Assembly (NCBI RefSeq): GCF_963378095.1
Contig: NZ_OY726397.1
Span: 3,038,001-3,102,000, forward strand
Length of the DNA: 64,000 bases
Direction of reading: 5' to 3'
Origin: Mycolicibacterium sp. MU0053
GTDB taxonomy: Bacteria; Actinomycetota; Actinomycetes; Mycobacteriales; Mycobacteriaceae
The position numbers and the translations under genes are program-made. Shown piece after piece: positions 1 through 8,354 of this stretch. Numbering within the stretch: position 1 is the first letter of the stretch; the number at the start of each line of letters is the position of its first letter. Below the pieces are notes generated by a model. That model saw nothing but the letters and a program-made list of their open reading frames with translations, did no database searches and was not told the DNA's origin.

Positions 1-2
1 GC

Positions 3-938
3 ACACGCGGCCTGGAGCCGGCCGAAGGGCGCGAGCTGTGGACTGAGCGGCTGATGTCCTACGAATCCGATTTCGACTGCAGCTTCGCACCGACGTGGAT
101 GAACGGGTCGGCGGTACGAGCCCGCACCAGCCGATTTCAGTATGTTTCGTGGCGGTGCGACAGCACCAGCTATCGACGCACGTCGCACCACATCAGCAAG
201 GACCGCGACCTCAGTGCCCGCCTGATGGTGCCCCGTCGCGGTTCACTGACCGTGACCGACGACGAGAAGACCGTGGTGGTCCACGCCGGCCAGGCCTATC
301 CGATCTCGATGGCCCGCCCGGTGCTGCTCAGACACGGCCCAGACGCCGAACTGCTCGCGATGGCACTCGATTCCGAGATGCTCGCCCGCCGCTTGTACGA
401 CCTCGGTGGACCGGCCCAGCCCATCGACTTGCGTAGCGGGCTGGGCAGCTCGGTGCACGCGTTGCTCTCCAGCCTGATCCGGGAATCCGAGGTGCTGGCC
501 GCCCACGAGTTCGACGCGGTGGCCGATCGCCTGATCGACCTGTTCGCCCTCACTCAGGAACGGGTCGCGGCCGACGTTGCGCCCGGCCGGCTCCACGAGG
601 TTGCATGTGCTGCCCGGCGCTACATCCAACAGCATCTGGGCGACCGCGATCTGTCCGTCCACCACATCGCCGCGGCACTGGGGTGGTCTCCCCGCCAGGT
701 GCAGCTGGCCCTCAAACATGTTGGCACCACGACCAACAAGCTGATCAAAGATGAGCGGCTCAGCGCGGCGTACGCGGTTGTGGTTGCGCCCGGGGCATCA
801 AGCACCATCACCGAGTTGGCCACCGAGCTGGGGTTTTCGACACCGAGCGCGTTCAGTACGGCGTTTCGCGAGCGCTACGGGCTCAGCCCCCGGCGGTTGC
901 GCGAACAGTCCAGGAACGCGGCGCTCAACAACGGTTAG
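3..938 (+). CDS. AraC-family transcriptional regulator, 5' end outside the window
   Basis: This is a DNA-binding regulator of the AraC/XylS family. The C-terminal hundred or so residues form the double helix-turn-helix: SVHHIAAALGWSPRQVQ is the first and ITELATELGFSTPSAFSTAF the second, followed by the family ending YGLSPRRLR. The N-terminal half looks like the cupin-type AraC-binding domain. The first ATG is at 54 (294 aa), but the frame stays open to base 3, and the residues before that ATG (GRELWTERL) look like normal family sequence. The true start therefore probably lies left of the window. The gene converges on the carboxylase-like operon and overlaps its last gene by 14 bp. It may regulate that operon, but this is inferred from position only. 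Confidence 0.85.
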   Translation, partial: TRGLEPAEGRELWTERLMSYESDFDCSFAPTWMNGSAVRARTSRFQYVSWRCDSTSYRRTSHHISKDRDLSARLMVPRRGSLTVTDDEKTVVVHAGQAYPISMARPVLLRHGPDAELLAMALDSEMLARRLYDLGGPAQPIDLRSGLGSSVHALLSSLIRESEVLAAHEFDAVADRLIDLFALTQERVAADVAPGRLHEVACAARRYIQQHLGDRDLSVHHIAAALGWSPRQVQLALKHVGTTTNKLIKDERLSAAYAVVVAPGASSTITELATELGFSTPSAFSTAFRERYGLSPRRLREQSRNAALNNG

Positions 939-1695
939 CGGCGGCCGCCAACACGCTCAGATCGGCGTCGCCCGGGATGGGCCCGTCGGAGACGATCGGT
1001 CCGTCATATCCGGTGACGAGCGTCGGCCACAACTGGTCGAACGCCACGGTTCCGAAATCGGCGGCGACCGCCAGGCCCCGGCCCGCGACGACGTGGTGCG
1101 CGTAGCCGAGTTCGTCGAGTCCCTCAGCGCCGCACAACACGGCGGGAACGCCCATGGTGTCGAGCCGGCGCAGCATCGGACCGTGCGAGTCCGCCACGTC
1201 GTCGGGCAGATCGGACTCAAACGACTCCCACACCAGGATCCGGCCGGCGCCGGCGGCCACATAGCTGCCGACCAGCACTCCGAGCAGATCGCCGACATCG
1301 GCGATGAGGTCCGGCAGGTCCTCGTCAGGGGTGGAAAAGCGCTGCGCGAGGATTTTACTCAGCGTGCCCGGACCGGTGACCGAGGCCGCGACCGGCTGCC
1401 CCGGATACAACCGGGCCAGCACGGTGGTCAGCTCCAGCGCCGCCGCCAGTATCGGGGTCCGGGCCAGGTCGACATCGACCACCGCCGCCGATGCGGTGAC
1501 CGACGCGGTCACCGCATCGGCCTCCGCGAATGGATCGAAGTGGGTGATCACCCAGTCCGGCCGCACCAAACCGACGGCCTCCCGCAGGCAGTACGCCCAG
1601 CGCGTCGAATCGGTTCGCCAGCAGGGATGAGACCCGGCAATCCGGGCCGCCACCTGATCGAGCACCGGCGCGAACACGTTGGCGCCCTGCATCAT
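925..1695 (-). CDS. Uroporphyrinogen-decarboxylase-like protein, last gene of the carboxylase-like operon
   Basis: A 256-aa protein with weak resemblance to the UroD/CmuA TIM-barrel superfamily: an ASVTGPGTL strand-turn near residue 105 and a late GVPAVLCG strand. True UroD-type enzymes are about 100 residues longer, so this is a short or divergent member. Its ATG overlaps the stop of the HyuB-like gene in an ATGA junction, which implies translational coupling and a shared role. In the Aromatoleum acetophenone carboxylase operon the fifth gene (epsilon subunit, about 34 kDa) occupies the same place, so this may be its counterpart. That is inference from order and size; I cannot show homology. 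It converges with the AraC gene, with a 14-bp overlap at the 3' ends. Confidence 0.6.
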   Translation of the reverse strand: MMQGANVFAPVLDQVAARIAGSHPCWRTDSTRWAYCLREAVGLVRPDWVITHFDPFAEADAVTASVTASAAVVDVDLARTPILAAALELTTVLARLYPGQPVAASVTGPGTLSKILAQRFSTPDEDLPDLIADVGDLLGVLVGSYVAAGAGRILVWESFESDLPDDVADSHGPMLRRLDTMGVPAVLCGAEGLDELGYAHHVVAGRGLAVAADFGTVAFDQLWPTLVTGYDGPIVSDGPIPGDADLSVLAAAANRC

Positions 1696-3824
1696 TGGCG
1701 TGCGACTCCGTCCTCACCGTCGGACCAGTCCCATGACCCCAGGTAGCCGAGGTGCGCCGGCGGCTGGTCGGCGCGCCACTTGGCGACGAATTCGTCATAG
1801 CGCAAACCCTTGTCGAGCCGGTCCTTGCGGGCCTGCGCACGCGCCTCTCGGGTGCGTTCCTCGTCGAGGTCGCCATTACCGTCCCGGACCATCCGGTAGA
1901 CGTCGCGCGCCACCGTGTCGCTGATCAACCCGCGCCGCAGATCCTTCATCACGTCCGCGGGCTCGCGTTCCAGCGGATCGCCATAGCCGCCGCCGCCCCC
2001 GACGCGCTGAATCCAGATGTCGCCCTCGGCGATCGGGTCGGCGGCCTGCACCGGGTTGCTCACCTCGTAAGACCCCGGCAACGGTTGATCGGCCACGAAG
2101 CTGCGGGCGTCATAGTTCAGCCCGGGCGCCCCCTTCGCCATCCAATCGAGCACCGCGTCCACACCGCCTTCGGGTCGCACCCGCACCAACGGTATGCACG
2201 CGCCGGCGTAGCCGCCGAACATGCCGCCGGTCACCGGGAACTTTCCGCCCATGCTGGTGATGCCGAAGGCGAACATCTGACTGCCGTAGAGCATGTAGGC
2301 CCATTCCACCGACGATCCGCCCCGGTACTTACCGAAGCCGTGATTGTCGGGGGGGATCCGACGCCACATGCCCAGCACCGGAATCTCGTTCTCCCGCATC
2401 TCGATTTCGCCCCAGTCCGAGACCGGCGCGAACACCGGGCCGGCCGCGTGTTCGCCGTCCTCGTCGCAGCGGGCGCCACCGCCGGCCGCGTTCATCTCGG
2501 TCGAGACGTTCGCGGTGAGCTGCCCGTGCTGAGTCAGCCCGCCGTACTGCAGGGTCGGGATCATCGCGTACCAGGGCGCCATCGGCCGAACACTGCCCGG
2601 ATTGGCGAACAACGCCTTGGTCACCGCCGAATGCACGGCGGCACTGAAGCAGAACATCGTCATCAGCGACAGACTGGTCGGCTGCTCGGGGTCCGCGGTG
2701 ACGATGGACCCCGGCTCCAGTTCGAAATCGAGCGCGGAGACGAAACCGGCGGTGCGGGGCAGATCGGCGAACAGGAAGTTCATGAACAGGTTGCCGACCA
2801 TGGCCCGGGTGAAATGTGCCTGGGCGTTGAGCGCGCGGTCGATCGACGGTGAGGAGCCTCTGGTGCGGACGGTGAGCTGATCACCGCGCTTCTCCAACTC
2901 GACGCTGATCTTGAACAGGCGCTCCTCCAGGAGCGTGGTATCCGCGAACTGGCTGCCCCGGTAGATGCCGTCGGGCCAGGCCGCGATTCGGCGCCGGACT
3001 TCGGCCTCGGTCGATTCCAACACCGTGCGCATGGTGGCGATCAGCAGCTCCGCCGACCGTTCCGCCATGAAGTCGTGCATGCGCTGTTCGACCATCCGGG
3101 CGGTCGCCAGCTTCGACCGGAAGTCGGTCAGCCACAACAGCGGGTCACGGACCTGGTTTTGGAACAGGTTGATCAGATCACGGCGGAACGTGTAGTTCTC
3201 GCCGACCTTCATCGGCGGGATCCGCACTCCTTCCCCGTACTTCGTGGTCGCGCGCAGCGCGAAGCCGCCGGGATCGACCGCTGCACCGTTTTCGCCCTCG
3301 TGCACGATTGCACCGATCCAGGCGATGTGCTCGCCCTGCCAGTACAGCGGGATCAACAGGGTGTGATCGGGGTTGTGGGTGCCGCCGTAATTGGCGTCGT
3401 TGTGATAGAACACGTCGCCCTCGGCGATACCCACGGTGGGCTCGTCGGCCCAGTACCGATTGATGAACTTCGGCACCGGCGACGTGGTGGCCGAGAACAT
3501 GTTCACCCCACCCGAACTGGCCACCGCGAACTCACCCTCGCGGGTGTAGATCCCGACGATCAGGTCCCCGTACTTGGCCGCGGGTGAGGCGCAGATCTGC
3601 TCCAGCATCTCCATCGCGGACTCGAGGACCGCCTCGATCCGGCTCAACCCCACCGTGATATCGGTGGGATCGGTGACCGATCGCATCGCCTCGTCCTCGC
3701 GCAAGGTGCGCTCGCGCAGGCGGTGTTCGGCGGTGATATCGCTGTCGGGTCCGTACATCACCGGCTGGTTGCTGATCAGATCGGTGAGGAACTGCTGTGC
3801 TTCCGCGTCATCCAAAGTGGTCAT
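1692..3824 (-). CDS. HyuB/acetone-carboxylase-alpha-like subunit (710 aa)
   Basis: A member of the hydantoinase B/oxoprolinase family. Seen are NDANYGGTHNPDH near residue 140, in the position of the family's ND-Y-GG-H motif, and the glycine-rich C-terminal GGGGGYGDPLEREP. At 710 aa it is longer than ordinary HyuB proteins (about 520-600 aa) and nearer to the large HyuB-type subunits of acetone and acetophenone carboxylases. In those enzymes this subunit joins the activated substrate and carboxyl group made by HyuA-like partners. The ATG overlaps the upstream HyuA stop (ATGA), and its own stop overlaps the next start. It is clearly diverged from the second HyuB at 15050-16876, so the two are not recent duplicates. 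A role in an ATP-dependent carboxylase or amide/lactam hydrolase is inferred. Confidence 0.88.
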   Translation of the reverse strand: MTTLDDAEAQQFLTDLISNQPVMYGPDSDITAEHRLRERTLREDEAMRSVTDPTDITVGLSRIEAVLESAMEMLEQICASPAAKYGDLIVGIYTREGEFAVASSGGVNMFSATTSPVPKFINRYWADEPTVGIAEGDVFYHNDANYGGTHNPDHTLLIPLYWQGEHIAWIGAIVHEGENGAAVDPGGFALRATTKYGEGVRIPPMKVGENYTFRRDLINLFQNQVRDPLLWLTDFRSKLATARMVEQRMHDFMAERSAELLIATMRTVLESTEAEVRRRIAAWPDGIYRGSQFADTTLLEERLFKISVELEKRGDQLTVRTRGSSPSIDRALNAQAHFTRAMVGNLFMNFLFADLPRTAGFVSALDFELEPGSIVTADPEQPTSLSLMTMFCFSAAVHSAVTKALFANPGSVRPMAPWYAMIPTLQYGGLTQHGQLTANVSTEMNAAGGGARCDEDGEHAAGPVFAPVSDWGEIEMRENEIPVLGMWRRIPPDNHGFGKYRGGSSVEWAYMLYGSQMFAFGITSMGGKFPVTGGMFGGYAGACIPLVRVRPEGGVDAVLDWMAKGAPGLNYDARSFVADQPLPGSYEVSNPVQAADPIAEGDIWIQRVGGGGGYGDPLEREPADVMKDLRRGLISDTVARDVYRMVRDGNGDLDEERTREARAQARKDRLDKGLRYDEFVAKWRADQPPAHLGYLGSWDWSDGEDGVARQ

Positions 3825-5956
3825 CGCATGTTCTCCTGTCGCATCCGGAAGAAGCCGTAAGCGTCCATCTCGCCGGACCAGCCGGGTTCGACGAGGATTG
3901 TGGTGTCGGCGGATTCGATGACCGCCGGTCCGACAATGTGGTGGCCGGGTTGCACCGCGCCGTAGTCATATATGTCGGTGTCCGCCGGACCGTCTAGCCA
4001 CACACACGTCCGCGATCCGGTCCAGGCCGCCGCCGCCCCCGTTGGGTTCCCGGTGGTGGTTCGTACCTCGGGGCGAGGGGCCTCGCGGGGGATCCACGAC
4101 CGTAGCCGGATCGCGTCGATGGACACGCCCACCTCCCGGGTGAGCGCAAGATCACCGAACCGGTCGCCGTATTCGTCGAAATAGGCCCGGATCACGGCGG
4201 CGACATCCGCCTCGGTTCGCAGCCGTTTGACCGGACTGGCGATGGTGATGACGAAAAGCTGTCCGGTAGAACGCATGTCCAGTTCCACGGCCATTTCGAC
4301 GTCGTCGGGACCGAAGCCCTGCCCGGCGAAGTCTTGGTTGGCCTTGGTTTCGAACTCCTCGATCACCGAATTGAACACGGTGTAGTCCGCCAGCACCTGT
4401 TTGATCAACGGGTTGAACAACACCTCCCAAACCGACTGCTCATAGATGTGCAGACGCTCGAGTCCGGCGGCGCCGGTGGCCGAGAACACCTCGCTGTGCG
4501 GCGGTACCACGACTTGGTCGGCGTTCAGCGAGCGCGCATAGCCACAGGCGTGTAGCGGTCCGCCACCACCGAACGAGAACACCGTGAACTCGCGCGGGTC
4601 ATATCCCTTGACGGTGATTGATTTGAACAGTTCCGAACCCATGGTCTCGTCCACCACTCGGCGGATGCGCAGGGCTGCTTCGGCGACGGGGATGCCCAGG
4701 GGCTTGGCTATCCGTCGCTCGATGGCCCGCTCCGCGCGGCGCACATCCAACGGGAGCTCACCACCGTGGTACCGCTTGGGGTCCAGGTAGCCCAGGACAA
4801 GATCGGCATCGGTGACGGTCGGTTCGGTGCCGCCCTGCCCGTAACAGGCCGGGCCGGGATCTGAGCCCGCCGACTCGGGACCGACCATGATTCCGGCCAC
4901 CGCGTCCAGCCGCGCAATCGAGCCTCCCCCGGCGCCGATCGCCGAGATGTCCATCATCGGCACCTGCACCCGCCACCGGTCGATGACCGGGTTGAAGTCG
5001 TAGAAGCGCACCGATCCGGCGACCACGGTGCCGACGTCGAAGGAGGTTCCGCCCATGTCGGTGGTCACCACCTTGTCGAAGCCGTGGGCCGCGGCGACGT
5101 GGCGCGAGCCGTAGAGCCCGGACACCGGGCCGGCATGCACGGTGTGGATGGGGGTGGTCGCCGCCAAGGTGCCCATCCCGCCGCTGTTGTGCACGAGTAG
5201 CAGTTCGCCGCGGTAGCCGCGCCGCCGCAGCTCGTCACGCAAGTGGGAAAGCCGGTCTGCGGTGAACCGATGCAGATAGGCGTTGATGGTCGCGGTCATG
5301 GTCCGCGCGTACTCCCCGGAGCGACGGGAAATCTCATGGGTGAGGATCACCGGGAAGCGACCGAGATATGTTGAGGGGTACTCGCTTTCGATGATCTCGC
5401 GCACGCGCCGTTCGTGGTCGGGGTTGGCGTGCGAGTTCAGCAGGGACACCACGAATCCGCGTACCCCCGCATCGACGAGGTCCTGTATCCGATCGGCGAC
5501 CTCATCGTCACGCAGCGGGATCAGCACCCGGCCGTTGACATCCACCCGCTCCTTGAGGACCGCGATCTGTTCGGGCTCGACGAGCGGCTCGGGACGGCGC
5601 GCCCGCGGCAGGTCGCGGGTGACCTGCGCAGGCAGGCCGTCGGCCCATTGCCGGCACCGGCCGATCGGAACGGTGTGTTCGTGGCCCGCGGTGGTCAGCA
5701 AGCCCAGCCGGGGACCGTTGCGTTCGATCAGCGCGTTGGTGCCCAGGGTGGTCGCGTAACGAATGGTGTCGGTCTGCGCCAGCATGTCATCGACGCCGAA
5801 ACCTGATGCGGTGGCAATGGACTCGATGGCCCGAAAGAAGCCGAGCGCGAGATCGTGATGCGTGGTGAGCGCCTTGGCGGTGCGTGGGCCGCCGGGCCAG
5901 TCTCCGGTGGCGACACAGTCGGTGAAGGTGCCACCGATGTCGACGTTGATCTCCAT
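3821..5956 (-). CDS. HyuA-like ATPase subunit, acetone/acetophenone carboxylase type (711 aa)
   Basis: Hydantoinase A/oxoprolinase family, an ASKHA-fold ATPase. The N-terminal phosphate loop is DIGGTFTDCV (about residues 6-15) and the second nucleotide motif DMGGTSFDVG follows near residue 300. The family segments GPESAGSDPGPACYG and FGGGGPLHACGYA are also present. The start ATG at 5956 has GGAGA five bases upstream. It lies 8 bp behind the small cysteine protein and overlaps HyuB by four bases. Such subunits spend ATP to phosphorylate an enolised ketone, a lactam or bicarbonate. With the HyuA gene at 6312-8150 it gives the operon two different ATPase subunits, a feature of acetophenone carboxylase rather than of simple hydantoinases. 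Confidence 0.9.
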   Translation of the reverse strand: MEINVDIGGTFTDCVATGDWPGGPRTAKALTTHHDLALGFFRAIESIATASGFGVDDMLAQTDTIRYATTLGTNALIERNGPRLGLLTTAGHEHTVPIGRCRQWADGLPAQVTRDLPRARRPEPLVEPEQIAVLKERVDVNGRVLIPLRDDEVADRIQDLVDAGVRGFVVSLLNSHANPDHERRVREIIESEYPSTYLGRFPVILTHEISRRSGEYARTMTATINAYLHRFTADRLSHLRDELRRRGYRGELLLVHNSGGMGTLAATTPIHTVHAGPVSGLYGSRHVAAAHGFDKVVTTDMGGTSFDVGTVVAGSVRFYDFNPVIDRWRVQVPMMDISAIGAGGGSIARLDAVAGIMVGPESAGSDPGPACYGQGGTEPTVTDADLVLGYLDPKRYHGGELPLDVRRAERAIERRIAKPLGIPVAEAALRIRRVVDETMGSELFKSITVKGYDPREFTVFSFGGGGPLHACGYARSLNADQVVVPPHSEVFSATGAAGLERLHIYEQSVWEVLFNPLIKQVLADYTVFNSVIEEFETKANQDFAGQGFGPDDVEMAVELDMRSTGQLFVITIASPVKRLRTEADVAAVIRAYFDEYGDRFGDLALTREVGVSIDAIRLRSWIPREAPRPEVRTTTGNPTGAAAAWTGSRTCVWLDGPADTDIYDYGAVQPGHHIVGPAVIESADTTILVEPGWSGEMDAYGFFRMRQENMR

Positions 5957-5964
5957 CTGTTCTC

Positions 5965-6315
5965 CTATCCCTGGTCGCCGGCGGCGGTGCGGTGCGCAGC
6001 AATCAGCGCGTCAACGTCGATGTCCATGTCGCGGGTCAGCGGATGCCCGGGGGGCAGATACTCGGTCTCCACCTGACTGGCGCAGCCCGGGCAGTAGTAC
6101 TCGACAATGCGGCACCACTGCGGGTCCGGGGTGTAACCGCGGTCCCCGGGCAGACCTGCCGGGTAGATGTCGCGGGGATCCCGGTCGTAGAGCAGTAGAC
6201 CGCGTTTGTAGTCCACGTCGGCGGGTCCAATGTCGCGGCTACAGCGCAGGCACACCCATCGTCGGGTGTCCGCAACGATGCCCAGATACTCGGTTATCGT
6301 GATGACGCTGCTCAT
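5965..6315 (-). CDS. Acetone carboxylase gamma-like small zinc-binding subunit (116 aa)
   Basis: A small soluble protein with a CLRC pair at residues 22-25, Cys68, and a CPGC pair at 75-78. The stretch EYYCPGC followed by acidic residues and PPGHPL resembles the acetone carboxylase gamma-subunit family, which in acetophenone carboxylase corresponds to the 15-kDa zinc-finger alpha-prime subunit. The start is taken at the ATG whose last base and neighbours form an ATGA overlap with the preceding HyuA stop; the longer frame upstream lies inside that gene. It sits between two HyuA genes, just as the 15-kDa subunit gene does in the Aromatoleum operon. It is probably structural, binding Zn and holding subunits together; metal binding is inferred from the cysteine pairs. 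Confidence 0.82.
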   Translation of the reverse strand: MSSVITITEYLGIVADTRRWVCLRCSRDIGPADVDYKRGLLLYDRDPRDIYPAGLPGDRGYTPDPQWCRIVEYYCPGCASQVETEYLPPGHPLTRDMDIDVDALIAAHRTAAGDQG

Positions 6316-8150
6316 GCTCGGTCCTTTCCGGAGCCGTTGCGACGCAACCGGAATGCGCCGTGCTCGTCGATGGCCAAGACCCAGCCGGGTGGTACGACAC
6401 ATGTCGAGGCCGCTCCGTCGATCAAGGCCGGTCCAACCACCTCGAATCCGGGTGGGACCTGCTTCCGATCGGCGATCGTGGTGGGCACGACGCCGTACCC
6501 GTCCCAGAACACCTCAGCGGAGCCGGTGACCGAGGCGCTGTCGGCAGCGTCAGCGGCCGTCGGTACAGCCGAATTCGCGCGCGGCAGCGAGTAGCGTCCC
6601 TCGACGCTGACATAGCTGAATCCGTCGCGCGTGTGCTGCGCGGTTTCGAGCTGGACCAGGTCGGCGTGGTAACCCTCGCCCCGCATATCGCGCAGGACCG
6701 CGTTGCGCAGTCGCGGCTGCGGATCGGGTTCACCGTCAGCCGGCACGGGCGCCTCATGGCGGTGCACGATGTCGACCGTGGACGCCCCGTACGCCGAGAA
6801 CACCGGCGCGTACGGCATCACCAGCACATCACGCATTCCGGCCGCCTCGGCGATCGACACACAGTGAGTGGGCCCGTTGCCGCCGAAGGCCAACATCGTG
6901 GCGGCGGCGGGGTCGGTCCCCCACGCCGTGAGCTGCGCTGCCAGCTGTCGTCCGGTTTCGCGGTGCAGGGCGGCCCGGACCCGGGCGGCGGTCTCGACCA
7001 CGCTGAGGCCCATCTCGTCGGCAATGCGTTGGTATGCGCGCCGCGCCGCATCCACATCCAGCGGCATCGACCCACCCAGAAAGGTTTCCGGCCGCAGGAT
7101 GCCCAGTACCGCATCGGCGTCGGTGACGGTGGGTTCGGTTCCGCCCAGACCGAAACACGCCGGACCAGGATAGGCGCCCGCACTGCGGGGCCCGACACGC
7201 AACGTCGTGCCGTCGAGCCAGGCAATCGAACCGCCGCCGGCGCCGAATGGCTCCAACTGCGGTAGTGCCAGGGAGATTTCGACGCCGGCGACCAGACCGT
7301 GGTCGAGCATGCGCACGGTACCGTCCCCGACGACACCGACGTCGAGGCTGGTCCCGCCCATGTCGACGGTGACCAGGGAGTCGATGCCGTAGTCACGAGC
7401 GATCTCGCGGGCACCGAGCAGGCCTGCCATCGGACCCGAGTTGTACGTCTTGGCCGCGATCGTGCGCGCCACCCGGGCCGCCCCACCGTCGTTGTGCACA
7501 ATCAGCAAGGGCCGCCGGTAGCCCAGTGACCGCAGGTGGTCCTCGGCGCGGTAGAGGAAGTCGGCCGCGGACGGATGCACGTAGGCGTTGAAAAGTGCGG
7601 TGGCGACCCGACGGCTCGCATCGGAATCCGGAACCACCTCACCGGCTGCCAGCAGTGGCACCGCATCGAGGCAATAGCGCGGATAATTCTCCCGAAAAAT
7701 CTCGGTGAACCGTTCGGTCGCATCGTCGTCATCAGCCGCGATGACCAGACCGCGCGCCCCACGGTGCAACAGATCTCTGATCTCCGGCAGTGCGTCGGTC
7801 TCACGCGCCGAATCCGCGAGCTCGGCGACCATCTCCGGTTCCACGAAAACGCCGACGCCCGCGGCGTTCCCGGCCGGTCTCGCAGTCAACAGCCCGAGCC
7901 GGGGCCCGGTGCGCTCGATCACCTGGTTGGTGCCGACGGTGGTCGCGTATCGCACCACCTCGGTGCCGCGCAGCAGCTCTGCGACGCCGACGCCGATCGC
8001 TTCGGCGGCCGCTGCGAGCACGGCACGAAAGCACACCAAGAGATCGTGCGGTGTGGTCAGCGTCTTCACCGTGTGGACCTGACCGTCGTGGAGGATGAAC
8101 CCGTCGGTGAATGTCCCGCCGGTGTCGATACTGATCGTCGTTGCAGCCAT
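6312..8150 (-). CDS. HyuA-like ATPase subunit, first gene of the carboxylase-like operon (612 aa)
   Basis: Hydantoinase A/oxoprolinase family ATPase with IDTGGTFTDGF at residues 6-16, DMGGTSLDVG in the middle, and the family segments GPRSAGAYPGPACFG and FGGNGPTHC. The start at 8150 is chosen because AAAGGA lies five bases upstream and the phosphate loop follows at once; the frame extends 48 codons further but without family sequence. At about 65 kDa it is smaller than the other HyuA proteins here and comparable to the 70-kDa alpha subunit of acetophenone carboxylase. It is the promoter-proximal gene, reading away from the PucR-type regulator across a repeat-rich 204-bp spacer. Its stop overlaps the small zinc-subunit start. 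Confidence 0.9.
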   Translation of the reverse strand: MAATTISIDTGGTFTDGFILHDGQVHTVKTLTTPHDLLVCFRAVLAAAAEAIGVGVAELLRGTEVVRYATTVGTNQVIERTGPRLGLLTARPAGNAAGVGVFVEPEMVAELADSARETDALPEIRDLLHRGARGLVIAADDDDATERFTEIFRENYPRYCLDAVPLLAAGEVVPDSDASRRVATALFNAYVHPSAADFLYRAEDHLRSLGYRRPLLIVHNDGGAARVARTIAAKTYNSGPMAGLLGAREIARDYGIDSLVTVDMGGTSLDVGVVGDGTVRMLDHGLVAGVEISLALPQLEPFGAGGGSIAWLDGTTLRVGPRSAGAYPGPACFGLGGTEPTVTDADAVLGILRPETFLGGSMPLDVDAARRAYQRIADEMGLSVVETAARVRAALHRETGRQLAAQLTAWGTDPAAATMLAFGGNGPTHCVSIAEAAGMRDVLVMPYAPVFSAYGASTVDIVHRHEAPVPADGEPDPQPRLRNAVLRDMRGEGYHADLVQLETAQHTRDGFSYVSVEGRYSLPRANSAVPTAADAADSASVTGSAEVFWDGYGVVPTTIADRKQVPPGFEVVGPALIDGAASTCVVPPGWVLAIDEHGAFRLRRNGSGKDRA

Positions 8151-8242
8151 TGGATCCTTTCGCTGCGGTCGTCGCGATGTTCGTGAGATCAACCCTGCTG
8201 GGCGGTCTGGGCAGCGACAATGTCCTTCCCGACCACAGTGCG

Positions 8243-8345
8243 GTGGTGCCAGCAACCAATCGCTGCGCTGAGCCCAAACCTTGTGCGCTCCCACGCAGGT
8301 TCTGTGCGCTCAGCGGAAAGCACGCCCCGCTGCGTGGTGCCAGCA
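8243..8345. promoter_or_regulatory. Repeat-rich divergent control region between the HyuA operon and the PucR-type regulator
   Basis: The spacer between the divergent starts at 8150 and 8355 carries three nested repeat pairs. GTGGTGCCAGCA occurs at 8243-8254 and again at 8334-8345. TGTGCGCTC occurs at 8282-8290 and 8303-8311, exactly 21 bp apart, or two helical turns. CGCTGAGC at 8266-8273 is inverted as GCTCAGCG at 8308-8315. Such patterns suit binding of an oligomeric activator, most simply the adjacent PucR-type protein. No convincing -35/-10 pair was identified. Confidence 0.5.
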
Positions 8346-8354
8346 TCGGGGGGT

